From Chlorocebus sabaeus (Eukaryota; Chordata; Mammalia; Primates; Cercopithecidae): a stretch of 64,000 nt of DNA. Positions 22,980 to 34,185 of this stretch are shown in pieces (position 1 is the first letter of the stretch; each line of letters begins with the position of its first letter). Under the pieces are notes generated by a model. That model saw only the letters and a list, made by a program, of their open reading frames with translations. It was not told the origin of the DNA and did no database searches. Location of the stretch: positions 12,041,887-12,105,886 of the forward strand of contig NC_132917.1 in NCBI RefSeq assembly GCF_047675955.1, in the 5' to 3' direction. Position numbers and translations under genes: made by a program.

Positions 22980-23660
22980 GGTTCACCATGTTGGCCAGGG
23001 TGGTTGATAGCTCATTTTTTTCTAGTGCTGAACAGCATTGTATTGTCTGAATGTACTGTCATTTATTTGTCCATTCACTTACTAAAGGAAATCTTGGTTG
23101 TTTCCAAGTTTTGGACATTGTGAACAAATCTGCCATAAACATCTGTGTGCAGGTTTTGGTGCGGGCCTAAGTGCTCAACTCATTTGGATAAATACCAAGA
23201 AGCACAATTACTGGTTCATATGATATTCGTATATTTAGTTTTATAAGAAACTATTGAACTGTCTTCCAAAGTGGCTGCACCATTTTGCATTCCCACCAGC
23301 AGCAGTTGTGAGCTCCTGCTGCTCCACGTCTTTCCTCTTGTTGCTCTCAGTGTTTTGTTCCTTGGTGTACTAATAGGTGTGTCATGATATCTCACTGCTG
23401 CTTTAATCTGCAGTTCCCTAATGTTACATCATATGAAGCACGTTGCATATGCTTATTTACCATCTGTATACCTTCTTTTGTGAAGTGTCTGTTTAGGCCT
23501 TTTGCATATTTTAACAGTCAGATTGTTCATTTTCTCATTGCTGAGTTTTAGGAGTTCTTTGTATATTTTGGATAATAGTCTTTTATTGGATATGTCTTTT
23601 GCAAATATTTTCTCCCAGTCTGGGGCATGTCTTCTCATTCTCTTGATGTCTACTTTTAAA

Positions 23661-24088
23661 ATATTTGATTATGCAGGGTTTTATAGCTCTCCACAGTTTT
23701 TCAGACTTTCATGATATCCATGGCTGTAGCTACCTACAAAGGCTGCTGATTTTTAAAAACTTTCACTTCCAAACCTGACCTTTCTCCTGAGCCTCCAACA
23801 CTGGGGAACATTCAGAAGCATACCCTACTGTCCACTTTACAACAACAATGGCATCTTCTGAAGCACAAATGTTTTAACCACAGACCCTTGGTATACCACA
23901 CGTTACAAATAAACTTACTCTTTTTCCATCCCCAACGTCTTTGCATCTCATTCTTTATCTCAGTGTCTTGTCTTACCTCCCACTGTTTCCCCCAAGCTAC
24001 AAGACTTTGAGTAAATACCTCCTTCTCTCTCTTCTCCCTCCACAATTTGTTATTTATTATGAATTCTTTCCTATGTTTCCCACTTTGT
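23661..24088. other. No gene or repeat recognised
   Basis: Single-copy-looking DNA flanking the L1M. A minus-strand frame of 97 aa (24105-23812) has no recognisable features. Confidence 0.4.
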
Positions 24089-24089
24089 T

Positions 24090-24740
24090 CAAAGGATGAC
24101 ACCAAATAAATATGAAAAAGTGCCAGGCCTGAAAGAGTTTGTGGTCTTTCCAGGCCACTGACTTACGAACAATTCTACGGCATCGGGACAGAAATGCTTT
24201 GAAACATGTATCTGTGAGGTTCCTCAGGACAAAGAGAAGGAAGTGACTAACCTCTGGGTGGAGAGCAATTTGGAAAGTTTTCCGAGAGCGGATTATATTG
24301 CAGCTGAGGCTTGAAGAAAGAATAAACATTCTCAGAAGGAGAAGCCAGCACAGGATGCAGCTGAGTGCTGGGCTGACCCATGGGTGTGAGTGGCTTATTT
24401 AGAGACAGGCAAATCATTTGACCCCAGACTATGGGCTGCACAAGGAAACCGGAATCTAGTTGAGAGGTTTCAGTACAAATATAGATGATAGGGTCGATGC
24501 TAGGCTTGGGTGTCTAAACTTTATGCCAGAAGCAAACAGAGCCTACAAGGAATAATGAGCAGAAAATTGATTATATTTTTTGAAAGATTATTTAGGCAAC
24601 AGTGGGGAGAATGTACTGGATGAGTAAGACTAGACATGGATTTCCAAATTTTTAGAGTAATGATGGAGAGTGCAGTGAGGCAGGTGGGTTCTCCTGAAAA
24701 CTGTGTCCTTGACAGGAGAATGTGCATGGGAACAGATGTT
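24090..24740. repeat. Possible ancient mammalian repeat (family not assigned)
   Basis: 'gcagctgaggcttgaagaaagaataaac' and 'gcaacagtggggagaatgtactggatgag' recall the same purine-rich old repeat family as at 44.0 and 52.9 kb, in plus orientation. Strongly decayed. Confidence 0.35.
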
Positions 24741-25699
24741 ACATGCCATTGATGATTTAAATGGAGTCATTTTGATTTTTCGATTCTATTTTCTTTGACT
24801 TGGGTCAGAGTGCAGGATCTGGTGTTGGGCATCATGCAGGCCAAGAACTTCATTTGAAAAGAAGACAATATCCTTTTGATGTCTGAGTGATTGTCAAATT
24901 AGCCTGAAGATCTCTCCAAATACACTTCAACCTGGCATCTCCCTGCAGCCTTTTGCTGTGTGTTTTATATAGTGGATGTTTGGCCTTGCAGTTAAAATGT
25001 ACTTGTGCCTTAATCCATGCCCAGAAGAGATGACCCTGGAAAGTAGAATTGTCCAGCAGATAGAACAAGTAGAGCTGAAGGTCGTGCTACTCCACAAAAC
25101 TATGGATTCTTACAGAACCTGTACTCAAGGAGATCTTGTCAGCCTGAATTCAAACACAGTTCTGAGTTAGCTCTACTGCTGACATGTTTCCTTGCCCAGA
25201 GGTTTCTGGAAGTGGAGAAAGCAGCTCTGTTACTGACAAGAAAAAATATGTCTTATCTGAAAATACCAGAGAGTATTTTCTTCTCTTTTCAATTGGGTCA
25301 AATGCACTCAATCTAATTGGAAAATTTTATAACAAAAAATGAGAACTCTTCTACAAGTGGGCTTTCTGCTTAAAAATGCAGCTGAGAGCATTATTAAATA
25401 GGCTCTATATTAGTTATTATGCAGGTCATCTGAGGATGGGCTTTGCTTATGCCTGATAGAAGGAAAGAAAGAATAGTCTCTGAAATGTATACATTATGGG
25501 TTGCAAAAAGAGGTGAGCATTTCCTAGTGAATGGAACTGCATAGTTCAGGGGAAGCTGGACACGGAGTTCTCTCTGACACGGGGAGCTTCGGTTCTCAAA
25601 GCGGGGGCAGAAACGAGCTTGAGATCCAAGGTCTCAGCTCATGCGGCATGAGAGACACAAAGGACATTTAGTGAGGTAGTTAAGGGGATTTTGTTCTCT
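24741..25699. other. No gene or repeat recognised
   Basis: About 960 bp of AT-leaning DNA with frames of at most 72 codons and nothing recognisable. Confidence 0.45.
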
Positions 25700-25711
25700 T
25701 TTATTCAGAGT

Positions 25712-26037
25712 GTCTCTTTTTGTTGTTGTTGTTGTTGTTTGTTTGTTTTTTGTTTGTTTGTTTTGTTTATGAGACAGAGTCTCGTTCTGTCGCCCAGACT
25801 GGAGTGCAGTGGCGCGATCTTGGCTCACTGCAACCTCCACCTCCCGGGTTCAAGCGATTCTTCTGACTCAGTCTCTTAAGTAGCTGGGACTAGAGGCGCC
25901 CGTCACCACACCCAGCTAAATTTTGTATTTTTAGTAGAGACGGGGTTTCACTGTGTTAGCTAGAATAGTCTCGATCTCCTGACCTCTTGATCCACCTGCC
26001 TCAGCCTCCCAAAGTGCATGAGCCATCGTGCCCAGCC
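25712..26037 (-). mobile_element. Alu (AluS/Y-like), antisense, with 12 bp TSD
   Basis: The tail is a GTT/GTTT-rich run (about 25717-25768), followed by the reverse complement of the Alu. TTTATTCAGAGT (25700-25711) and TTTATTCGGAGT (26038-26049) form the TSD with one change. About 15 bp of the left monomer is missing at 'cccaaagtgcatgagccatcg', where 'ctgggattacaggcg' is expected. Confidence 0.95.
25717..25768 (+). repeat. (GTT)n/(GTTT)n tract (Alu tail)
   Basis: Six GTT units, then mixed GTTT units. It is the mutated A-tail of the adjoining Alu. Confidence 0.9.
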
Positions 26038-26054
26038 TTTATTCGGAGTTTCTA

Positions 26055-29020
26055 ATCTGTTTTTAAACATAGCTCGTTTATAATTTACATTCCATGAGAC
26101 TCACCTATTGTAAGTATACAATTCAAGTTTTAGAAAATTTACAGAGTAGTGCAACCATCAAACCAAATCTAGTTTTAGAACTTTTCCATTACTCCCCTGT
26201 AATCCCTTTGACTTTGCAGTCAACCTCCATTCTCACTGCCAGCTTCAGCCAAGAACTGATCTGCTTTTGGTCTCTATCAATTAGTCTTTTCTGGATGTGT
26301 CATAGAAATTGAATAATACGGTGTATAGTCTGTTCTGGCTTCTTCACTCTTGGCATAATATTTTAAGGTTCATTTGTATTGAAGCAGGTTATCACTATTT
26401 TGTCCTTTTACAATGCTGGGTGGTATTTAAGTATACAGCTGAAATGCATTTTGCTTACCCATCCATTGTGTGACAGACAATTAGATTGTTTCCAATTTTG
26501 GCTATGAAGAATAATGATGCTATATTCATGTGCAAATCTTTGCATGGATATATATTTTTATTTCTTTTGGGTATATTCCTAAAAGTAAGCTGTTGGGTTT
26601 CATGGTAAGTTTGTGTTTAACATTTTGAGAAACGTTCAAACTGTTTTTCTAAAGCAGCTGTATCATTTTGTGTTCCCACCAGCTACGAGCACATGGCGGT
26701 GGGGGTTTCCAGTCACTCCGCATCTTTGTCAACACTCGATATTGTCTGGCTTCTAAAATTCCAGCTATTCCAGTGGTTGTGGAATTTACCTAATTACTAA
26801 TGGTAAACACCTTTTCAGATGTCTATTAGTCATTTATATGCCTTCTTTGGTGAAATATCTGTTTAAATCTTTTGCCCACTTTGTATTTGGTTTTTTGGGC
26901 ATCCTCTTTTTGAGTTATAAGAGTTTTCACATTTCCGACGCATGTCCTTCATCAGATACATGGTTTGCAAATGTATTATTTCAATGTTTCTTTCATTATC
27001 TTAATGATATCTTTTGAGGCACAAATGTTTTAAATTTTAGTGGAGTCCAATTTATCATTTCTTTTTTTCCGTTATGGCTCATGCATTTGGTGTTGCATCC
27101 AATAACTCTTTGTCGAACTAATATCTCAAAGGTTTTCCCCTATGTGTTCTTTTAGAAGTCTTATCATTTCTAAAAGTTATATTTAATATATGATCCATTT
27201 TTTGTTAATTTTTGTGTATGGTGTGAGATAAGAGTCTAGGGATTTTTTGTTTTTATTTTTATTTTTTATTCATATGGATCTTCCATTTTCCCAGCATCAT
27301 TTGCAGTTCATTGAAAAGATTACCCTGCTGAGTTGCTTTGGAATCTTTACTCAAAGTCAGTTGACTATAAATACAAAGGTTTTTGTAGACACCAATTCTA
27401 TTTCATTAATTGATGTAGCTATCCTTCCACACTGTCTTGATTACTATAGAGTTATAGTAAGTTTTGGCATTAAATAATGTTCTCTAACTTTATTATTTTT
27501 GTTTTCAAAACTGATTTGACTTTTCTAGATCCTTTGTATTTTCATATAAATGTAGGTTAGCATGTCAATTTCTACTAAAAATTCTGCTAGGTTGTTGATA
27601 GGGATTGTGTTGAATCTATAAATCAATTTAGTAAAAAGCACCATCTTTACAATACTAAGTCTTCAACTCCATGAGCATGAGATGCCTTTTCATTTCCTTC
27701 TAGCAATATTTTGTAGTTTTCAGACTAAAAATTACGGACTCCTTTTGTTCATTTTTTTTCCCTAAACATTTTATTCTTTTTAGTGCTATTATGAATTACA
27801 TTATTTTCTTGATTTCATTTTTGGATTGTTTATTGCCAGCATATACTTCAACCTGCTAAGCTCATTTATTAGTTCTAGTAGTATTGTTGTGCATTCTTCA
27901 GAATTTTTTTACGTATAAGATTGTGTCATGTGAATAAAGACAGTTTTATGTCATCCTGTCTAATCCTTTTTTCCCCCAGTTTTCTTTCTTCCTAGTTTTT
28001 CCTTTTTTCTTCCTTCTTCTTCCTTCCTTTCCTCCCTACCTCCTTCTTTCCTTTCTTCTTTTTTCTTCTTTTCAATATAATGCTAAATAGAAGAGATAAA
28101 ATTTACATCCTTGCAGTTATTGATATTAGAGGGAAAGCGTAAAGTCTTCACTACTAAATATGATATTAATCATAGGTTTCTTATAAATGTCCTTCATCAA
28201 GTTAAGGAACTCTTCTTCTATATCCACCTGGTTTAGAGTTTTTTTGTTTATTTTAGGTTTTTTTTGTTTGTTTTTTGTTTATCATGAATAGGCATTAGAT
28301 TTTGTCAAAGGCTATGCTAAAAATGTTTATATTCCTGGGATAAACCACACTTGGTAATAGTATTTAACACTTATTGTAAGTTACTAGATTTAGTTTTCTA
28401 ATATTTTGTTAAAGATTTTGCATCTATGTTTATAAAGGATATTGGTTTGTAATGTTCTTTTTTTGAAATGTCTTCATCTGACTTTGATATCAGGGTAACA
28501 GTAGTCTTATAGAATGATCTAGGGAAATATTTCTTCCTCCTCTATTTTTTAGAAAGGTTTGTGACAGTTTGATATTAACTTGTTCTTTAAATATATGATT
28601 CATCAGTGAATTCAGCTGGGTCTGGGATTTTCTACATAGAAAAATTTATAATTTTTGTTTCAATTTATTTAGTTATAGATATATTAAGATTTTTCTATTT
28701 TTCTATTTCTTCTGGGGTCAGTTTTGGGATAATTTGTGTCTTTCTAGGAAAGTGTCCAGTTCATTTAAGTTTCTTAATTGAAAATGGTAGAAAATTATTC
28801 ATAATGTTCCCTTATAACCCTTATAATAAAAAAGGTACTCACTTTTATTTCTGGTTTTGTAATTGGTATCTCTTCTCTATTTTCTGTTCCAGTCTAGCTA
28901 AGGACTTGTCAATCTTGTTGATCTTGTCAAAAACACAACTTTTGTTTTCACTGATTTTCTCTATTGTTTTTCTGTTTCTTATTTCCTTGATTTCCAGTTT
29001 TTATTCCTTTTTTTTTTTGG
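26055..29020 (-). mobile_element. Old L1M element, about 3 kb, antisense
   Basis: Starts in a 3'UTR-like block ('attgtaagtatacaattcaag'). ORF2 landmarks then follow in antisense: 'catccattgtgtgacagacaattagattgtttcc', 'cagtggttgtggaatttacc', 'tgttgaatctataaatcaattta', 'gatattggtttgtaatgttc', and 'ctagctaaggacttgtcaatcttgttgatctt'. Frames such as 28606-29190 (194 aa, plus) are noncoding-strand artefacts of ORF2. It holds a polypyrimidine patch at about 27967-28075. The 5' end is near 29020, and the 194 aa frame runs past it. Confidence 0.9.
27967..28075 (+). repeat. Imperfect polypyrimidine (TTCC/TTC-rich) patch
   Basis: About 110 bp of nearly all C/T inside the old L1M. Degenerate, without a constant unit. 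Confidence 0.8.
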
Positions 29021-30345
29021 CTAGGTTTGCTCACCTCTCACGTCTGCTGGGTACAAAAGAGCACATGGGTTCTGAAGACCAGGAATATGCTCCTGTCTCT
29101 GTTGTGCATGTGAGTGCCCTGTCATCAACCCAGGATGTGCGGGCAGCTTCTCAAAGCCCATCACCATCGCTTCACCCCATCCCCTCATAAAATCCCTCAC
29201 TTGTCCACCAGTTATTAATTCCTTGACTATTCCCTTGGTCCCCTGCTTGCCCCAAAAAGACCTCAGTCTCAGGATGGTGGAGCCACCTGCTCTCACTGTT
29301 GTTTGCCACTTGAACCTACAACACTTCAAATCACATTAGCTCTCTGAAAGTGGTAATGGATGGAGCTTATTGTTTTCACAGCCTCTGCCTCTGCCCATGT
29401 CGTTGAATTATTGACAGAGTTGGGGCTGGAGATGGGAGCAGCTCTGGAAAGAACATCCCAGATACCTGCTGTTCTTAAAAGAAATTTGGTAATTTTCTGA
29501 AAAACTACTTCTCAGTTTGTTGTATGACTTGGGTTGGTTTCCAGAAGACTGAAGCGGCTGTTTTAGGCAGGTTTGTCCAACTTTATTGTTGCTTTATGGG
29601 GAGTGATTTTATCATGATGGTAGTTGTACTCATGCTTGTTTGTTTTGGTTTTTATTTTAGCTTTGGATGGTGTCCTTTGTTCACATTAAGTCTCCTGTGG
29701 GAGGCAGGAGCTCAGAACCCCAAACAGACAAATGTGGAGTTGCTTACATTGCAGACAAGAGATGTCCCTTGCCTGCTCTCCTCCCATCCATCTCCCAGCT
29801 GCTCTCAGACTCCCTGTGCAGGAGCTGCTGCAGCATGGTTTGAAAACCACTCAGTCCAATCCAGGAACTTCCTTTAATTTGGGAAATCAAGGTCCCCAAA
29901 GGGAGGGGACTGCCTCAGGTTCATTTGTAGAGTGGCTGAGGAGAGGATGTCAGGACGCCAGCATGTAGCAGCTGCAACTGGAATGGGCACCTCCTTGTGC
30001 CATGAGGGCCCTGCACTTTCATCTGTTGTTGGAAGAGGGTGGAACTCCAGCTTTATTGTCTTGTCCTTTTTAGGTGGAAGCCCACAGCAGTACTTAACAC
30101 TGGGAAATAGTACACAGTACCTAAGAATTCCTGGCCTTCTTTCTTTCCTCTCCTCTCAGCTCTGCCATCCTTCCTCAAGGCCATAATCACCACCAGTGAG
30201 GGTGAGAGTCATGTGCGCATGATTGCCTCAGTACAGCTTATATACTGGGCACCTAGTGTGCGTCAGATGAAACAGGGACAAGGCCTAGTCCTCAGCCTGC
30301 TATGTGAAGTCCTTTTGTGTGCCGGACACTGAAATCAGGGTTTGG
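29021..30345. other. No gene or dispersed repeat recognised
   Basis: Composition is a little G+C-richer than the flanks. The 117 aa plus frame (29524-29877) begins with a hydrophobic, Val/Phe-rich stretch but has no recognisable family or gene context. Confidence 0.4.
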
Positions 30346-30349
30346 TTTT

Positions 30350-30540
30350 TTCTTCCATATTTTCCCATTCAGCCTTACAATATCTTCTAACTTGTATTGC
30401 CCCCAGGCTGTAAATGTGATAAGTGAGACTCAGAGAAGTGAAAAAACATGGCTGTTTCTCACCCAGTTGTGGCTGAAGCTGGAATCTGACTTGGAGTTTC
30501 TGCATTTCAAAGCCTGTGCCTTATTCCACACCATGATACA
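30350..30540 (-). repeat. MIR, antisense
   Basis: 'ccttacaatatcttctaacttgtattgcccccaggc' and 'gtgagactcagagaagtg' lead into 'ggctgaagctggaatctgacttgg' and 'aagcctgtgccttattccacacca'. This is the antisense MIR order. Confidence 0.7.
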
Positions 30541-30644
30541 TCTTCCAAAATATGGAGGTCTCAGGGGGACAGCGGGACCTCCAGTCAAAAGTTAGGAAGA
30601 CAATGGGATCCTTCATTATGTTGTGACCTCTGCAAAGGAAAGGT

Positions 30645-31022
30645 ACCACACCACACACACACACACCACACAACACAAAGTCACATATGCCACACACCTG
30701 CCCGACACACACACACACACACAAACCACATACACACCACAAACACATATGTCACACACTCCTAACCACACACACATAGAGCACAAACACACATATATCA
30801 CACGACTCCCAACCACACACACAAACACAAACTACATAACACACACACACCATACACATACCACCACATATACCACCTTCTACACACATACACCACACAT
30901 ATATGCACATACACGCATATATCACATACCACACACACATATCACACACACTTACACACACACATATAAACCACAGACACACACACCACACTCACCCATA
31001 CCACACACAGGCAGACACATCC
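30645..31022 (+). repeat. Long A/C-rich (CA)n-derived low-complexity tract
   Basis: About 380 bp composed of CACA, ACCACA, CACATA and AAACAC words. G is very rare on the plus strand. Pure (CA) runs are short (at most about 10 units), so the tract looks like an old, mutated CA array. His/Thr-rich plus frames and Cys/Val-rich minus frames (for example 30623-31090) are artefacts. Confidence 0.95.
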
Positions 31023-33335
31023 CAACCCACCGTTTATACAACTGCAGCTATTACAGCACTTTGGGGTCAGCGCCTAATTCTGTCAACTAAGGTATAATTA
31101 GACAAAGTTTTCAAAGGCATAATTTTCTACCAAGGTGCACTTCAAATGCACCCTGGGGAGTAGTGCAATTTTTTTTTTTTTTTCTAAGACAGAACACCCA
31201 TTCTTCACAGCTTCTCTGCCTTGGGAAGAGAGAGCAGGTTGGTGGAGGAGTTTAGCAGATTTATTGACATGAACATAGTGTTTGAGACAGAAGGCAAGCT
31301 GTCATAGCCTGACATGCAGGAAACTTGGGATAAATATTTCTGTTGACTTTCCATGGATTCGTTATCCTCACATGCCCTGGTACAGGGGTTCTTCTATTGG
31401 CGTGAACTCAGTCAAAGGATTAGTTCTTGTCCTGAAGGAATTAATGGGAGTGGTGGCATGGGGTAGGGGAGAGGGAAGGAGGGGGAGGACATTCATGAAA
31501 GTCACTGAAAAGTAAATCAGAGGTGGAATGGGGACGTAACAGTCATGTATTTACGATTACTCTCTCTTCCGAAAACAGACCAACCGTGCATTGAAGAACA
31601 CAAATAACAGGTTACTATATTTGAAAGAATAGCTCATAATAGCTGACATTTATACACTGGATACATTGCTAAGCATGTAGCACATATTCGTTCAGCAAAT
31701 TTTATTAAACAGGTACTATGTGTCAAGTTTGGTCAAAACTCTCATTGCACTTACATTCTTGGGGAAAGGGAAGAAAGGCAACAGTATACATGATGAAAAG
31801 GAAACTATCATGTTATGATCAATGCTAGGATGCTCGCAGCTCGCAGGACAAAGTCCAATACTGGCAGCGAGCACGGGACCCACCCCCAAGCTTGGGACTG
31901 TCCTGGTCTGCTCTCCACTGTGCCCTTCACAGCCCCACACCGCAGCAGGCGGCTGCCTATGTGCCTGTCATAGCCCATGTTTGCTTGCACCCCAGGCGCT
32001 TGGATCATCTGGTTCCCATTTTCCTGTAGAAGATTCTCTTTCCCCTCTTCATTCCTCTTCCTCTCAGTTTCAGTGCCTCCTCCACTGCATCTCCTGCCTG
32101 CCCTCGGCCACCTCCTGCCATGCAGTCGCTGGGTCCATCCTTGCTGCCGCCTATCATGCTGTGCTCTCCTCTCTTGTGACACATCGCTCCTTTTATCCCA
32201 CGGCCAACCTTCCACTGTCTGAACCACTCAATACCAGAACCACCCTGTCCCCGACAGATCTCAGAATTGCAAAAACATGTTCTTTAGACTTCACCTCATT
32301 TAGGATGCTCTGCAACCTGCTGTGTGACAGGTGGCCCTGGGCACTGAGCTTGCAAGCCAGAGGCGCAGAGGCAGAAAGCTTTTGAGGTTATTTCTACTCC
32401 CCTTTCTCTACTGGGCCCTAGCTTCTTGCTGCACTAAAGCTTGCATGCTTGTTCTCAAGAGCTCGCCCCCCACTGATACCTTCCTAGGGATTTGTCCTTC
32501 TCTTGCTCCTGGATCTCAGCTTAGCTCCCGACATGCTGCGCTCACACATGCTAACATGGGCCTGTAACATTGCTGTTCCTCCTGTGGAGGCTGGGTCACT
32601 CCTGCTTTTCTAGGTCTTCCTTTGGTCCAGCTGAGACTTAGCCACAGTCATATTCAATGATAATTCTGTTCTCCTTGTGCAGAATGATGGCAGCTTTAGA
32701 AAATAGATGAAATGGTTCATGTAATGATGGCCTAAGGGTTTGCCCATCATTTGGATTCCTCTGTTTGTCAGAAGACTGGGGTACCTGGAGGGCTCAAAAC
32801 TCTGTAATGTGATGCAATTATAGGTTTATTTGTCTGGCCCTTCCACTGGCTAAGACTCTTTTTCTGAGAAAGCAAACAGAATTTTAGCTCTGGAATATGA
32901 GCACCTGGGTTAGCACATTGGTAGGTGCTCCCTGAATCTTTATAGACTAAATCGCTATTCAGATAATTTGAAATTTACATTGTGAATTCCATAAAGTTAA
33001 GGTTCATTTTCTTACTTATTTCTGAATCCCTAGCATATTTGCCAACCATCCGCTGAGTATTTAACACGTGCCAGAACCTGCACTGGCACAGAGGATGGAG
33101 AGATGTATGAGACAAGCAGGAAGACCTCAGATGGGGCAGAGGCCCATATGCAGGTATCGGAAGAGAGCCTAACACCAACACGGGTGGCAGCAATGTGGAG
33201 CAAGAGGCTGTTTTCTCCTCTCTGAAGTGGCTAAGAAAGGACTCATAAGATCCTTCGGTATTTTTTTTGAAATAGAGGTGGGAGAAAGAGCTTCAGCTCT
33301 GAACCTGGATGCTATTGGTGTGGTGCTTGCTGTGA
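31023..33335. other. No gene recognised; two homopolymer runs and weak repeat traces
   Basis: A T-run lies at about 31171-31186. A plus frame of 187 aa (31822-32385) and a minus frame of 139 aa (31808-32227) overlap on a C/T-rich strand, with no recognisable domain and no start context. I do not call them genes. Faint matches to an ancient repeat ('aaacaggtactatgtgtcaag', about 31690-31760, and 33040-33130) are too weak to annotate separately. Confidence 0.4.
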
Positions 33336-33339
33336 TTAT

Positions 33340-33585
33340 TCTTATAGATAGCATTGACTGAGTGCTGATGGTGTGCTGGGTACAAAGCTAAGTGCTCTCT
33401 GAGATCATCTCATTTATTCTACTGTGAGGCAGACTGCTCTGTAAGGCAGACTCTAATCATCCCCATTTTGCTGGGGATAAGTGAGGTTAAGTTATTTATT
33501 CATGTCACAGGCAGTAAGTGGTAGAAGCAGAAGCTTTTCATTATTCCAGTTTAGTGACCTTGAATCTCGTGGTCTCTACAAAGCC
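33340..33585 (-). repeat. MIR, antisense
   Basis: 'tgagatcatctcatttattctactgtgaggcag', then 'ccccattttgctggggataagtgagg', then 'gtcacaggcagtaagtggtagaag'. This is the antisense MIR order with the central box well kept. Confidence 0.85.
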
Positions 33586-33742
33586 TTCCCCTAATGAATG
33601 CACATCTTTGGGAATTCTCCTTGCCTTGAATTATCATGGTCCTCTGAATCTTTTGCTACACACCATCCTTTCCATCATTGCACATTAGTGATGCTTCTCT
33701 AAGAGCTTAGTAGTGGCTAGTCCTACTACCCAATCTGGTAAT

Positions 33743-33764
33743 TTTTTTTTTTTTTTTTTTTTTG
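33743..33764 (+). repeat. Poly(T) run
   Basis: About 22 T residues with no retroelement body recognised directly next to it. Confidence 0.9.
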
Positions 33765-33904
33765 GAAATGAAAGAAGTCAAGTCACCCACAGGTGAGCAC
33801 TGGCACAAAACACAGTAGCGTTCTAGTCCCTTGCACATTCTCCTCTCACCTTGTTCACCACAGTAGCTGCAATGAATATATTTTAATCAGGTATCCTGAC
33901 CCAC

Positions 33905-34030
33905 GTGTGTTCCTCCATTGTGATTTTGGACAAGTTATATGACTTCTCTAAGATTTGATTTAGTTGTCTGTACAAAAAGGATACTCTCTTCCTTTGGGGT
34001 GACTTGGGAATTACTGGATATGGTGCACAT
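33905..34030 (+). repeat. MIR fragment (weak)
   Basis: 'gattttggacaagttatatgacttctctaagatttg' mirrors the MIR 'gaccttgggcaagttacttaacctctctgtgcctcag' core. Confidence 0.6.
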
Positions 34031-34185
34031 AACAGCAATCAGCTTTAATTTCCTGACTTTTTTCCCTTGAGGTAATATGTAAAGCTGAGTGTTGCTTCCA
34101 ATAATAGGGGAAATGATCTAGTATTCCGTTTATACAGCAGAATGTTGATTTGGGAATATAATTAGACTTAGATCAAGAAATCAAG

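Larger units (their letters stand above)
18968..23006 (-). mobile_element. 5'-truncated Alu inserted in the L1M and itself split by an L1PA
   Basis: The tail is (TTTTA)n at 18968-19026. The Alu body is 19027-19200 and 22980-23006, reading 'gacggggtttc' on one side and 'ggttcaccatgttggccagg' on the other. About 85 bp of the left monomer is missing. ATAGCTTATT (18958-18967) versus ATAGCTCATT (23007-23016) is a 10 bp TSD with one change, showing where the Alu entered the older L1M. Confidence 0.92.
18466..23660 (-). mobile_element. Old L1M element, 3' region, split by a nested Alu+L1PA insertion
   Basis: The left part (18466-18957) is L1M 3'UTR and ORF2 end in antisense: 'gggctgttttaggttcacagcaaaatgg' through 'cctccatgtctttttatggcttcatagc'. 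The right part (23007-23660) resumes at the matching point 'atagctcatttttttctagtgctgaac' and continues through 'ttggatatgtcttttgcaaat' and 'cttctcattctcttgatgtc'. Together they form about 1.15 kb of one element. No intact frame remains. Confidence 0.9.

Noticed and set aside
28606..29190. 194 aa plus frame with hydrophobic Ile/Phe/Leu stretches
   Set aside because: It is the noncoding strand of an old L1M ORF2. A/T-rich antisense ORF2 commonly reads as a hydrophobic protein.
30623..31090. 155 aa His/Thr-rich frame and Cys/Val-rich minus frames
   Set aside because: Artefacts of the A/C tract.
31808..32385. 187 aa plus frame overlapping a 139 aa minus frame
   Set aside because: No domain, signal peptide, splice site or promoter context that I can see. 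The strand bias (C/T-rich, few T-A steps) explains the openness.
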